A stretch of 64,000 nucleotides of DNA. Source: Sphagnum compactum (Eukaryota > Bryophyta > Sphagnopsida > Sphagnales). The notes beneath the pieces are model-generated. The model did no database searches and was not told the DNA's origin. It worked only from the letters and a program-made list of their open reading frames with translations. Location of the stretch: positions 8,338,157-8,402,156 of the forward strand of contig OZ234503.1 in assembly GCA_965153455.1 (NCBI GenBank), written 5' to 3'. This document shows positions 11,036 through 25,549 of this stretch, piece after piece. The position numbers were made by a program, and so were the translations under genes. Each line of letters opens with the position of its first letter. Position 1 is the stretch's first letter.

Positions 11036-14000
11036 AAGGCATAGTACACACCAAGTAATTTATCTTGGAATTAAAAAAATTGGAGTTTTCAGCTATATAT
11101 TATATTTTTATATATGATGAGAATTCAAATTTCGGCAAAGAATATGGGATAAAACATCTAATATTATTGGAAACAAGATCACACAATGTGAGTTTATGGG
11201 GTTTTAAGGTCATGTTGCACCTTGTGGCTCACAACTAAACCTTAATTTTTTTACTATTATTTTCAATGTTTACAATGATTTTTTTAATTATTTCCTAAAC
11301 ACACTTTTACATTTTAAAAGGTCTTACAATTAGTGATTTTCATTCAATTTATTGATATTATGTTATTGGTTAGCACCCAATTAGAATGCCGGGGGTGACA
11401 TGTTTTAGAACCTAAATCTAAATAGTAAAAAACAATAAGATTTGATTTTTTCATAAAATGGAATATAGTAATTTAATTTGTAATAAAAATATCAGTATTT
11501 TGAATTAATAAGTTTAATTGAAATCATATTTTAAAATATGGATGAATTTTAAGGAAAAAGTAATTCACAATGAACTTGCAAAATGATGACACTATATTTG
11601 TCATGTGAATAGAATGAAAAATGTGAATTCAAAAAGTATGTCATCGTAATGTCAAAACTAAAATTCAAAAGATAAACCACTGTCAATTAAAGAATTTAAG
11701 AATAAAATGTATTGAAAGTTTCTCAATATAAGAAAATTTTATTGTTAAAAATATTAAATGCAGTTTCGTCATTGTTATCAATTATAGTCCATTTCACATT
11801 GAAATATTCAAACTTTCACATGATTTTTTGAACTAATCACATCTTTAATGACTTTTAGAAGGTGGTTTACCTATTCTATTGATTAAAAAACATAAGAAAT
11901 AATTATAGTATTTATAATTTGATCATTATTATAACCATAAGAATCTTAACTAATATAAAATGTGGAGTTTTCAAAATGTCAAAAACAAGTCATCCAAACA
12001 GGTTTTTACCTTCCATAGTTAGCCCTATTGCATGTCCATTTTTTAAAAATGTGGAAATTATCATGTTGTGAATGTTGTCATTTTTTCAATTAGCAATGTT
12101 TGTTGTAATGCTTATTGTTTGAAATCAAAGGTTTTATTTATTAAAGTTTCAAAATTTATACAATATGTCTAATGTATTAACTAAAAGATATAATGAAATC
12201 CTTTTGAATTTAAGTTTTCTTGAAGTTTGATAGGTTTAGAAAAATGTAGTGTGAAGTTCCTTGTGGATCCAACCAATCATACTTCCATCCCTTATTTGTT
12301 GAAAAAATTCAAAATTAAAAAGTTGTGTATTTTGAAATTATTAATTATTTGGCACTTGTACTAAAATAAGCAATTATCATCTCTTCAAATCAAGCAAAAT
12401 AATATAGCACATTTAAAAATTAATGTTTATTATTGAAAAAGTTTAAGAATGTCAGATTTGCCAATTAAATCCAAGTTTTTTTTTTATTTGCATTAACGTA
12501 TAATTACAAATGAACATCAATATGTGACAATGAGTAGCACTTTGTGTCATTCTCTAGATAGATGAATACCTACAAGGCCAAATAATGTTTGAAATAAATA
12601 TTAAATTGAGTAACATCTCAATGTGAAATGAATTTTCAATCTATCCCTTTACATATAGCGTACAACTCTTAACATTTTAAATCAATTGAATATGTTAATA
12701 GTGTACCTAGGTATAGTCATAGATTAAAGAACCATTGGTGCACAATAAAGTCCTAATATGGAGTTTTGAGTTTATATCGACAAGTTGATGCGACAACACA
12801 AAATTGGCCAAAGACTACTTAAATAATGCTTAAATAGTTTTGAAATGTTGTTAAAACAATGTTGAAATGGTAAACTAAACATTGTAACGATGTTTTTTTA
12901 ATTTTTTTGGGTATTTAATACTTATTGAATTACTTTCGAATTTATTCACATGCTACATTAATACATTAGAAACCTTTGTTCAATTTTTTTTAAAAATTAT
13001 ATGAATGAGAATTTCTATGCGGACTAAAGAATAGATATAGAAATGAAAAGATTAAAAACAAATTTGACTTGGATACCATTCATTTCTCAATTAAAAAACT
13101 TATAGCATTCTCATTATTACCATTATCATCTTCATTTTTTGTAGGTGTAATGTATGTGACTATGTAATGTGAACATGTTGAATTTTTTATCTAATGAACC
13201 CCAAATGGTTTCAACATCTATTGTCACCAAATGCTTCATCATTTATTGCACAAGACCCCTATTAGTCACTAGATGCAAAGGACATTGCATGGTCTAAATT
13301 TATTTATTTAATTGTTTTTCTAAGATTGCATGCAAAAAAGCTTTCATTTGGTGACTACAAGATTAAAAAGAATTTGATAATGCCCTATCTAGGTAGACCC
13401 ACCAACCACAACCAAAAAAAAACCCCTTATTCAAACCTCTAAATCTAAAATGTAACAAAAAATGCAATACATTATTTAAGAGTTGTCAAATCCTCAAATT
13501 TGAAAGTGAAGCATCCAAAACACAAAACAAAATGTAAGAACTAAATGAAAAACTTTTCCAACTCTTTTCATCCATATTTTGTCCATCCATTATTGTTGTT
13601 CACTCAAAAAATCTAGTTTTATGTTGCACATATTGTGGGACCTTTACAAGAACATTGCCTTCTCTCGCAAAAGCAAAACTTGGATTTCTTTACACAATAT
13701 GGTTTCTTTGCATGTTTACATTCATTTCTAGGCTTGTAGGAAAGGGGTGGGCTTATATGACCTTTAATTAGTGTGGAACTAAGTTTGAATTTGTAAATAT
13801 GCACAATAATTTCCCAGTGGGCTAGAAAAAATGATTTGTCAACAAAATTGAAAGATAATTCTTTTTAAAACCCCCCTTCATAAAGCTAGTGAACTCTCAA
13901 CATGTTAACTTGAGTTCATGATAATAATAACATTTCCATTGCATGTTCTTGTGAAAAATTTATTTGAAACATTATTTTAAGACAAAATGTCTCGTGGCAA

Positions 14001-17000
14001 AGCTGCTCATTTGTTTTTTATTGGGTCATGTAATTTCATCCTTTTTGAAAGGATGGATGGGAAGCCAAAGGGTGCAATTGAAGTGACCATTTACAATTTT
14101 CCATCAAGCTAAGTTGTGTCACATCTAGTCTAGACTATGTCCACACAATTGATGGCCCTACCTACTCGCAAAATGGTGAGAGTCAAAGGTAGGAATAGAA
14201 ATTCCACACATCCAACGAGTTGGGGCAGCATGTAATGAAGAGGCTTAGGTTATTTCTTCCTTGGGGGGGGGGGGTGTAGGGATAGGGGCATGTAGGGCAT
14301 TTGAAATTTTGATTTTCATGTTCCCGATGTGTTTTATATGACTATAACAAGTTTTCAATACTTCCCACTAAGTGCTCAACCTCTTTCTAATGTTCTTTCA
14401 AAATAGATTCTCAAGAGTTCCCGAAGAAGACATTGCACATAGCATCACATTTTATCCCATATTCTTTGCCCAAAGTTGTACTCATGAATGAGCGAAAGGG
14501 AAAAACTATTCCAATTCTATCTCTAGGGCACCAACTCCAAACTTCTATTTTTTCAAAGTCAAAAATTTGAAGACACTTTTGATGAAGGGCCAATTAAAAA
14601 GGCTCGTTGGAAATAAATAAATAAATTGAAATCCCCACAACTAATCTATACCACACTATGTCCATTATTCGGTGTATAGGACATTTTGGCAAACATTTAT
14701 GCAATTGGGGTGTACAACCACAACAAGCTTGTGTAACTTGGGCTATATATTGTTATGTTGTAACTAGAATCTAGGCATCGTATTGTATTTTTTTGCATTT
14801 TTTTCACAAATACATTTTTCTGCATCTTCAAATTTTAACCTTCACCAAATATGCTACCATGTTAGTTGAAAAATAACAATGTGAAATCCCAACCTTTTTC
14901 TGGAGGGCAAATTTTCACATCTTAGCCACATAAAAAGAGTCAATGCTACTCATACAAAGGCCCTTTTTTTTGGGGGGGGGGGGAGGGGAAAGGGCCGAAA
15001 GTTCGACACATTATGAGGAAAGTTTATTGGAATCATCATATTGAGACAATAGCTAGGTTCTAGCATGTTCCAAAGTATAGCAGAATTCTTAAACTTTTTC
15101 TATTTTCCCCTATAACATGTAGCCACTTTTGGCTAATGTCCTCTTGTGGAGTATTGCCATACCACCTATCGCACAATTTTTTTAATAAAAAAACACTGAA
15201 GAAAGCTTAAAAAAAGCAAAAGCTTTAAAGAAAATTTTGACTCTACACTCATGTACAAGCAAAAGGCACATCAAAACGAAGGTCCAGAAATTAGGGTGTG
15301 TCAATCATGGTAAGTAACCTACGACAATACTTAGGCTTTACTACTGCAGTTCAGAAGTGTACTATGGGTCACCTTAACTCCATTTTCTCATATTAGTGAA
15401 TTTACATGTTTCACTATGAAAAGGAAACCAAATAGAACACTAGTCTTCAAACCCTGGATGTCAATTGGGTTCAAACTTCAAACTAATGGTGGGCGGTTAT
15501 TTTTTCTTTTTCATGACTGGTTGGAAATCAATATTTTAAAAATTATACCCATCAGTTATCAATTTATCCTTAAAGTAATACTTCAATTATCAAAAATTTC
15601 AGTTTCTTTTAGTAATAACCACCAGTTATGTATAAGAGTCAATTCTCAAAATACCCACCTTAAGAATCATCAATTATATTGCAAGATAGGTAGGTAATAG
15701 AGTTCGTTGTTTATTTCTTTTTCTATTTCTTCCTTTTTCATAAACATTTTTAGGGTTTTAGGATTGATTACCTACCTAGATGGGATTCCAAAAATGTAGG
15801 TAGGTTATTACAATTTGAAATTCAATGCTAATTGATAGGTTATCTATCAATTTTCAAAAAATAAATAATCAACTAATAGGTTATCAATAATTGGGTTGAA
15901 AATTCATGAGAGAATTCACCACTTTTGTGAAATCAAAAAAATTGAATTTCTTTTTCTGGTCACATTTAAAGTGCCTTTTAAAATGATACAAAATCAAAAT
16001 TTCCCTTGTTCCGAATGAACATGATCTGAAAGAAATAATCATAAGTTTAATTTGTGATCCATAATTGAATTTCAAAAAATCTTCATAAATGATTTGTAAC
16101 TTATGTATAAGTCAATGCATATAGATCTTTGAAAGCTCTTAAAAAAGAAGGGTCCATTTCTTCTTTGGAGGAAACCATGAAAAGAAAAACATTTCAAAGT
16201 TGGGGTATACAAAAAAGAAGATTTGATATTGAGTCATGTTTATATTTTAATGTTGACACAATTTGTCATAATTTATAATTGTAGTGGGTGGGGTAAGGAT
16301 TTGGCTTGTGATCATTAAAAAAAAAAAAAAAGATACAATTCTCTCTTATGACACAATGACCTCCTAAACATGACCTCCTACACATGTACATACTTAGGAG
16401 AGGCCTGCACACTTATATGGCTAAACCTAGAGTTTACATTGTACATGCCTTGGTAATCTCATTGGTTAGTTTATGGTACCCTCGCACAACTTCATACCAA
16501 TGCAAATGGCTACATAGTAGCCTCAAAACCTTCACCACATTAAATGCATGAACAAACATTTCTTGAACAAACACATCAAGAAATTGCTTGAAATGCATTT
16601 GAAAGTTGAAAACCTTTGCTCTTAGGCCTAAGATGCTGAGTAGAGGAGTTAAGGTGACCCTCCTATTCACCCCAAGCCTACATAATATACGCATATATAT
16701 AACCAACCTTAAAGCACCAGGTTTTTGTTCATTGACTCTTCATGATCTCAAATTCTTGGATGACTTTGCCAAATAGGTAACTTAATGAGACATTAAGGTC
16801 ATTGTGCACCTGGGTTCATTGGACTAATATAATTTTTGTTCAACATTGAGCAAAAGAATAAACTTATGTGCACTCTCAAAGAAGGGAGGAGAAAAAAAGC
16901 AAGCTCAAAGCTTTGTAAAGCAATAATAATAATAAATGACCCATTTATGTATGTTTGGTGTGCCACCTGAGGAGAGCACAAAGGGATAGAATGAAAGTTC

Positions 17001-18789
17001 AAACTCATCATCACTCTTTGGCTAGCCAACCCATTATTAGCTCCAAAACCAAATTTGGCTATCTCCACCTTGGCTTGGTCCCCATTCTAGCCCTATGGAG
17101 AAAATAATCATAATAGTTTTTGGGTCATGTGATTAAAGAAACATAATGCATTGGGTCTGCTTTCTCCTCTATCATGGCAGCTTTGAAAACTGAAGAATCA
17201 ATCACCCAAGGTTTTTGAGAATGCACCACCACCACCCTGGTGCTTTTAAACTAACTAGCCTACACATAACCTTCTTCCTGAGAGGAGCTGCTGTCCTCTC
17301 ATCACAACTTTGGCAGTATGACAGACATGGTCAGATTACTACTAACATTTTGGGAGCAGCAGCTAATTGATGGTGTTAGACCATTTCTTCCAAAGGTACT
17401 AAATGGAAAGTTAATTTTTAGCCTGGCACATTGATCAGAGAGGAATTAGGGCTAATAAGTTGTCACAAAAGCAAAACTGACTTGCTAAGTGTACTACTAC
17501 CTAGTAGTGTCTGTGATCTGACCCACTGGTAGCCTAATGACACAAAGAGCTTCCAGCTTTGAGGGTACTTAGCCTACTTGGTGTCGCTTGATCCAACAGC
17601 CAGCCACAATACCAGTCTTACATACCATAAGTGAGTTTAGTGTGGAAACATGGGAGCATAATTGGTAGCATGTTTGGTTGTGTTGGTTCTACAATGTTTT
17701 GGGTATTGGAGAAAACCAACATTTGGATTCAACAAATGCAAAAGCAGCCTGTTTTGTTTGTCACGCTGAGATCTCCCAAACCATGGTGCTTCATGCGTGC
17801 TCTTGGTATCTTTGCAAAGCTCTCAATGAGTAGGGGTGCACCAACTTGGTTTGAGACTGTTTGTAGCTGTGGTGTGGAAGCTATTGATTATTGAATCATT
17901 TTCTCAATGCGAATTAAATAAAAACAAATTTGAAAACCATATTGGAATTTGGGGGTGTTCTTGGTGTTGTTGGAAAGCCCTCGACAAGTCAGATTTAATA
18001 GAGTTTATCTCATAATTTTCAGAACTATGGTGTGAAAGATAATGATTTTTGAGTGAGTTTTGTTGCTGGAAATTCAAACAAATTGCAAAAATTGGGTTTG
18101 GAATGAAAAATCAGTTGAGCTTTCAATGTGTTCACATTGCTGAATTTAGAAATTTTCAATTCTGAAAATGTGAAAAATAGAGAATGTGTTGACACTTGAG
18201 CTAACGGCACATGCTACACTAGTATGAGCAATGATATAGATTGTCTTGTAATTTGTGGGGCTTCAAAATTTTATTTTTGTGTTTTTGTTGCAATGACCAA
18301 TAGAATTGGCTAGCACATCAAAAAAAAAAAATTGGGTAATTGAGAACGCACCCAATATACTAGTTTAGACGATTGGCCTCTTTAAATAAATAAAAGTTGA
18401 CATGACTGAAAATGTTATTCCAGTGTTGTGCAATTCTCACTTTTTTTAAAGATTGCTAAGTCTAGATTTTAGGAAGGATTTCAAGAACTTCCTTCAATTA
18501 TTTACTTTTTAATTTAAGCTCTAGAAACCAATGTATCGGAATTTTGAATTTTTTCAATAAGCCAATTCTCAAAATGTGGTTCTCATAAATTATATGTGGT
18601 TATTTAAGGCATCCCTCACAACCTGGTTATGATTTTTTAAACCCAAACTCAATGTCAAAACATTTTTTGCACAAAAAAAACCAATTATACTTGTTAGAAA
18701 TTGATGGAAATGTGCTAACAACAATTTATTTTCCACAATTTCATACTTCAACAACTTTATCTTGTTTAAAACTTTTTCAAATTCTGCTA

Positions 18790-20070
18790 CCTCTTTTAAA
18801 TCTGCTACCTCATTGATTCAATTTTTTTCACAAATATCAACTTTTAAAAATTGTTTGATTGTAAATGACATCTCTTTAAATTAGTAAAATATTCTAACTA
18901 AGAAAAAAGTCCTTTCTATCTCTTGTGATCCGATAATTTTAAGATTTGGTCAGAAAAAACCCAATATTTTAAAACATTGATTCATATTTCTCCCACCATT
19001 GAAAAAAGCACTTGATGTTTTTCACACTCACTAATCAAGAGATTCCTATTAACAATTTTTTACATTAATTCACTTTTAGTACTAGCAATTTGCTCAAAAT
19101 TATTCTTTGAATAATCCTCATCAAATCTATAGTCAACAAAATTATTTTCAAACTTTCAAGGGATGCAATTGGCAATGGCATTTCACCAACATAGAATACA
19201 AAGATTTCCTATCATACTTTGAACAATTACACCACCTTATTCCTACCCAATAATGAAAATATTAAACAAAGATTTTTAAACCTAATTCCTAGCATCAAGG
19301 AAAACATATTATTGAATTTTTTTCCATATTCCTTATGAATGAAAGCAAAGAATACAAAACACCACAAAGTTCCTTTCTGATGTTAAAAGCAAGCAAACCA
19401 AACTACATAATAACATCTAAATCTTCTTCCATTGAGTGATCAAAAGATGATAAATTTTCATTTTCTTCCCTAAGTTTCAAACTTTTTGAAATGGTAGACT
19501 ATAATGTATCATTAAGCAACAAATGCCGATGAAATTAATTTAGAACACAATAATGACAATGGGTGAAAAACATTAAATAATAATTTGAAAAATGTGACAT
19601 AGTACAAAAGCTGACACTTGACCAATCACCCTCACGACATTCTATTTATTGTAACAAATAACACTAGTCTTCTAAAATTATAATGTTTATGGAAACATGA
19701 TTGTTTTGCTAACAAACATTTACAAAACAAAAATGAGTACGGACCAAACAAGTGCCCTCAAAATTTTCCTCCAAACTCAATGTTTCACAACTCATAATTG
19801 ATTTTAGTGCATTAGTCATTGCATTACGGTTAGACCTATCAACTTTCACGTAAACCATGATTTTCTTCCTTAAACCATGTTTATTCAACAAATTTGTCAA
19901 ACTTGTAACCAAAGCATGCCATATAATATGCGTAGCTTCAAATAGTATAATATTGATATGTTTTGGTTGCCAATTAACCCCCAAAAATTTAATAACTAGA
20001 ACAAATACATCATGAGCTTTTTTTCTTTTTACTATAAAACTACATTCTACCAAAGTTGATAAAAACATAT
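18790..20070 (-). pseudogene. Decayed hAT-superfamily transposase
   Basis: Reading the minus strand from 20,068 downwards gives blocks of a hAT-type transposase in the correct order, broken by frameshifts and stops. The longest open block (19,709-20,068, 119 codons) contains LRKKIMVYVKVDRSN and MTNALKSIMSCE, matching the central catalytic-domain region of plant hAT proteins. Further down come RFKNLCLIF near 19,268, KSLYSMLVKCHCQLHP near 19,190, an acidic stretch ending QIAST near 19,085, IKCFFQWWEKYESMF near 19,000, and EIERTFF near 18,925. The last two correspond to the C-terminal dimerisation region. The N-terminal BED finger and terminal repeats were not recognised. The element encoded the enzyme that cuts and pastes hAT DNA transposons, and this copy is clearly dead. 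Assignment rests on remembered family motifs, not on a search. Confidence 0.75.
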
Positions 20071-20079
20071 AATTGTTTA

Positions 20080-23000
20080 ATTTTCTCCATCAAGTGATTT
20101 GATAATTTTTTTGTGAAAATTGCTTTACGAAAGAAAAAAAAATCCTTGCACACAAATGCAAAGTTAAACATTCAAACCAAACACTTCAAGTAATCTTTTT
20201 TGCAAGGTTCAAACACATAAAAAGGGCCAAGGTTTTAAGGATTGCATTTAACATGTGGCATTCATGTGTTGGTGTATAATCCAAGTTTCTTCATTTTTCA
20301 TACCCAATTTAACAATGTGTGCTAAATATAATTTAATGTTACAAATTGATCCTATATATAATTCATCAATGTTTATTACAACCTAAAAACCAATAGCTTA
20401 TGTTTAGGACACAACCTCAAAATTCATAATTTTTAAGGCCAAAAACATGTTTGAATTAAAAGTGCCAAAATGTGTTATAAACATGACTTTCACAAATTTC
20501 AACTCATGTTATTTTAATCATCAATATCAAAATCCTTTCCAATTTTTAAAAAGAAAGGTGCACATTTGATATGAAAAAAGGACATTTGAAAAAAAAAAAA
20601 AAAAAATTGTCCAAAATAAATTTGAGTGTTTGAAACATGCAAAAGGACTATTAAAACGTCATTGATTTTAATAAAATTTTGATCATTGAAAATTTTCAAT
20701 TAATGGAGCTTACTCCAAGAAAATCTTGATGATCCAAATTATTGTACTCCTCTTCTAATTTTTGAATTTTCAAGATAACAATTTTAAGCATTATCCACAC
20801 ACCTTGTGGCTCCTTTTATTGTGTTTGCACCTTGTTGCATATCATCATTTTTTAATTGGAATCTTATATAACGAAAGAAATTGAAATCAAAATTCCAAAC
20901 TCATTCGGCCTTTCTTTTGTTAACTACCATTTTGCATTCCCTCTCATAGGATTGTTCAATGTTTGCTCAACATTTTTTGCAATAATAAAATGGTTTGCAT
21001 CCACATTTTTCAATCCTATTATTCCATTTGTTTTATGATATAAAATTAGAACTTTTCTTACCATGTGTTATCATATTTGATGCATTGACTAAATTATTAT
21101 AAGAAAATTTGTAACACAATCTATGAATTTTTGTTATCATTTACACAACAATTTTTGTTATGAAATTTCCACAATTTTCTTTGAAATGTAACTTGAAAAG
21201 ATTGCCTTTCATTGTGTCTTCTTTGTTTTTCTATTTTTGTTAGTTGAATAGTTTGTAAACTAGAATAATCTTTAAACCTGTTTTCAATTGGTTATTCTTT
21301 CATGAAAAGCTCATTTTTTCATTTGCACTAACCATGTTTTCATTTCCAAAGGACTAATCCATATGTAGGAAACTATTTCTCAAGGAGATGAAAGGCAGAA
21401 AAAATAGATAATTGTTCTACCAAAATTAATTAAAATCCTACAATATCAAAATGCAAATAATTATAGGGAATAACAAAGAAGGATGAAGTTGAGAGCAAAT
21501 AAAAAACCTCCTTCATTTTTTTCTCCTTTCATCATCATGCAAAAAAATGTAAAATTGTAAATTACAATATAACATGTTGGTATGTATGCAATCAAAAACT
21601 TGAATGTAATATAAAACCCTACACACAAATACCAATAAACATTTATATTAATTATAAACAAACTATAAACTACAAATAAAAACAAAAACCATACATAATC
21701 AAAAACATAAACACAAATACAAACAAAACAAACAAAAGCACACAAATTTAAAACAAACAAACATTCAAAAAAATTAAATAAACATGCATATAAATAACAC
21801 AAACACACATGGAAACTAAGAAAAAAGAAAAGGCCAAAAACTTACTAGAAGTCAAAGAAGTTCGAAGTTTGAAGGTGGGTGATGTTCCAAGCTTTTCGAC
21901 TTGCATAAAAGAAAGGGGGGTTACTATGAAGCAAGTAGTAAAGGAATGGGAGCAAAAACATGTATTTGAACAAAGAAATTCAAAGAAAGCATGCAAGAAA
22001 GCAATGTGTCAATGGCAACTTAAAGCAAGCAAGTAACAAAACATGAACTTGAAATAGTGACATGGTGAAGTAGCATGAACATAAGCTTAAAGGCAATGTT
22101 CATTAGCTAAAATTCAACTTGTCCAAAACGTCAAACTTGTGTGGGAATGCGAACTCAAAGCAAGCAAGAACCAAAGTAGCTAGAGTGCAAGCTAGAAACA
22201 AGAAGGTAACAAAGCACCAAAAATATGAACACAAGTTTGAAACAAACAAGTAGTGAAACAATGCCCAAATGCAACCTCAAGCAAGCATGTAAGGACACAA
22301 TAGGTATGCGAGTAGGGAAAAGAAGAAAGGAAAACAAGACAAAATGAAAAGGAGGGAAGGAAACAAAATGAATAAGAGGGAAGAAAGAGCTAAAAAAAGG
22401 ATGAGCAAACATGAAAGAATGCGTGCACTAAATAACCTACAAGAACAAACACAACAAAAGAACTTCACCAAAACAAAAACCTAGAAACAAGCCTTAGAGC
22501 TTCAAATTTCAACCAAACTTCAAAACAAAACAAAAAAAGACCATTAATATTTTAGAAAAATGAAAACAAGCTATGTAAAGGCTTTTCATTCTTTGGGAGG
22601 CAATTGTTACATACGATGACTATTGTAAATGCATTGAGCATCACAAGAAACAAAAACCATAATTTTGGATGCCTTGACCACTTTGGATGTTTTTGAAAAC
22701 TCCAAATTTAGATTTTACTTAACACTCTAAATTCTAGAAATTCTAGTTACCTAGACCCCTAAAAACATAGTTTAAAAATTAAACTTTGCTAAACCTTTTT
22801 ACCCTACTTGAATTTCAAGATTTTGAAAGGCATCTCTGGGATTCAATTTTTACACGAGTGAAAACCAATAGTTCAAATATGAATTATAGTATCACTAAAT
22901 TTGATACCTTAAGATTTTTCATATTTGTTATCGAATGATACCTGACATTCCTTGCAATAGTTGTCCAATATTGGTTTATACTATTTGGTAATAAAATTCC

Positions 23001-25370
23001 TCTTGTATAGTGTAAAATTTCAACCTAATTGAAGAATTAACTACCCTTCCATTGTTATTATTCATATGTTGGAATTCATTGATAATGGTGTATTATGATG
23101 ATAATGAACTAATACCCACTAATGCATTATTTGGTTTTTTGGTCCGTTGTATGGGTGAATTTTTTCATTTGGTTCTTGATCCTATGTTAGTCATCAGGCT
23201 ACCATAATCAAATTGTTTGGTGTTAATATGTTTTTATCTCTTTTTTTTTTCCATGGTTGTCTTTTTCCCAACTTTGACCTCAACTACAAAATATTATCCA
23301 TCTTGTCCCTCTTACCAACTAACAACCAATCCCCCTTACCTATTGCTATTTACTTACATACCTACCTACCTACCCACCCATCTTACCTACCTACCCACGA
23401 CCCACCCTTGTATTTACCTAGCAGTTGCATGTTGCCAACACCAATCAATGAAGTTGTAATGTAAAATTAGGTATTATAAATAACCCATTAATAGTTATTT
23501 TAGTCCAATTTGAACCTTATTGGGGATAAATTGTTATTATCAAATGTGGGAATTGTAATCATGGGCAATTTTTGACATTGATTCCAAATTGTTACCTCCA
23601 TTTTAAACCATTTAATGCATGATGTACTTAATTTAATTCAACAATAGGTACCTAATTTAACCAAGCAATAGGCAATATATTCAGACTTAGGAAAACAACA
23701 AACATTTATGACTTTATGCCATGTCAAATGCAATAAACTACCATAACCAATGCATATCTTATAACCCATATGTGGGTATCGTATATTTTGGTAATTATTA
23801 CTTGAAAGTAAAGTAGTTGAAGAACTAATCCCAAAATGCTACAAGGTTATTCACCAAACATGATGGCAACATGGTTGAGCTTCAATCAATGATGGCAACA
23901 AGGGCATGGACATGGGTGGCTATCCAACAAAACATGAAAATAATTACTTTTGGTTTGTCTTGTTTTTCAAATCAAATATTTTTTCTTTTAATTAACTAAT
24001 TAATTATTTTGTAACCAAAAAAGGAGAGGTGCATAACATTGTACATCTCAATTATTCAAGATTGACTTCACAATACAAAATTATAACACAACAAGATTGA
24101 ATGTTGCACCATGTTTCAATAGTATAACAAAGAAAATCCTAGAATTATTAATAATCAATATTCATACATAACAACCATAATCACATAACAATTGGAAACC
24201 ATATATACACTCATTAGCATGGACATAGTCACCCATGTCCAAACCTTGAATCATTCACAAATATCTCACTAGAGTCCTTAGCATTCCTCAATTTGTTATC
24301 ACAGAGCTCCATACACTTTTATTAAATCATACATTGGAACCTATTAAACCTACCACACCAAAAATTCACAAAACTCATGAAACAACAATGTTGCTCATCA
24401 CAACACTTAAGGTACAATCACTTCCCACATAGCATCCCCATGACAACAATCCTAAAGACACCAAACCCCAAGACAACAAACAACAACAAATTACAACTTG
24501 CAATCCTAAACACTTTCAATTTAGACATATCACAAAGTATCATCATGTTAGAAGGAAAACTATTTTGAATGACAAGGAACATCAAAACCCTCCCAAAAAA
24601 AAAAACATGATTCTTAACAAATTAAAAACTTCAAACATGCAAAACTCAACAAAATCAAGGAGGTAATGCAAACATATCAACTTATAACAAATGGGATGTC
24701 TTTTCAAAGAGTTTTAAAAATGGTGCCCTTTTTTCTTTGTTTTAAGGAAGTTAGTTTAGTTGTCTAATTAAATCACAATTAGTTTAATGATCAATTGGGT
24801 TAACATAGTGAATTGTGTTTTACTTGGAACCAATTTAAGTGTGAATATGATTCGAGCTATTTGATGTTTTGAATATAATTTCAAGTTGTGAATTTTCAAA
24901 TCACCAAAAATGGTTTAAAATTTTAAAAATATGATGTGTTTTTTTGTTTTACATGTTTTTATACAAGTTTCTTTTGCACGAGATTTTAATGTTGTTTCTA
25001 TTTTATATTTTGGGCTTCGACTCATTTTTTTGAAACTTAGTCAAAATTCATAATTTTGAATTTTGACATAATGTGTCAATTACGGTGTTTTTTACATTAT
25101 TTTGTGTGATGTGTGGACAATGATAGATGTAGGCATTGATATGGTAGCACATGACATTTGCCTAAAATATCATAAAGACCCCCTACATGTATATGGATAG
25201 ACTTACCATTGGAAATTAAACACGTCATTACCTTAAACTAGTGTGGTGGTAACATATTTGAACACATGTCCCATTAACGGATCAAGCTATACTTGACATG
25301 TTGAAGCCAAAGTTTTTGAACACAATGGCTTATACCCAATGTGCTCCATTATGTAATCGTTCTCATGTGG
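20080..25370. other. AT-rich gene-free region
   Basis: No gene was recognised. From 21,950 to 22,420 the plus strand is A/G-rich with many AAGCAAGC(A/T) and GAAAC words, which makes long hydrophobic ORFs on the minus strand that are compositional artefacts. At 23,355-23,400 there is a run of TACCTACC words. Bases 24,000-24,600 are A/C-rich. I see nothing else in it. Confidence 0.6.
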
Positions 25371-25384
25371 ATTTGTGAAGAGTT

Positions 25385-25425
25385 TAACGTTTAGGGTTTA
25401 GCCCAGGTTTAGGGTTTGAGGTTAC
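25385..25425. repeat. Telomere-like words
   Basis: The stretch carries GTTTAGGGTTTAG and GTTTAGGGTTTGAGG, i.e. two or three TTTAGGG-type units close together. It is too short and degenerate to be more than an interstitial telomere-like fragment. Confidence 0.5.
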
Positions 25426-25549
25426 ATGTGTGTCCTCACCAAATTTGAGTTTTTGTTTTGCGATTTTGAGGTGACTTACCCCATTTTTTAAGGTTTTGAT
25501 TCTCATGGTGTGTTTATTTTTCCTAATTGTTCATCTTGCGAATTTTATA

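Larger units (their letters stand above)
8534..18780. other. AT-rich gene-free region with decayed repeats
   Basis: No exon with recognisable protein content was found. From 8,560 to 10,870 words like TTAGTTAACT and AGTGGCTACT recur every few hundred bases, suggesting decayed repeat copies. G-runs occur at about 14,264 and 14,970. Small ORFs at 16,434-16,706 (minus) and 17,631-17,894 (plus) have no supporting features. At 15,486 the word GGTGGGCGGTTATT resembles an end of a hAT-type element. The region 15,680-15,905 shares ACCTACCT words and the phrase AGGTTAT.AATAATTGGGT with 53,190-53,345. Confidence 0.6.

Noticed and set aside
16434-16706. 90-codon minus-strand ORF
   Set aside because: Possibly a transposon relic, but no motif could be named, so it is not called.
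17631-17894. 87-codon plus-strand ORF
   Set aside because: No recognisable motif, no neighbouring exon and repeat-like surroundings.
21461-22471. Hydrophobic minus-strand ORFs
   Set aside because: They come from A/G-rich plus-strand sequence read as Phe/Leu/Cys-rich peptides; a compositional artefact.
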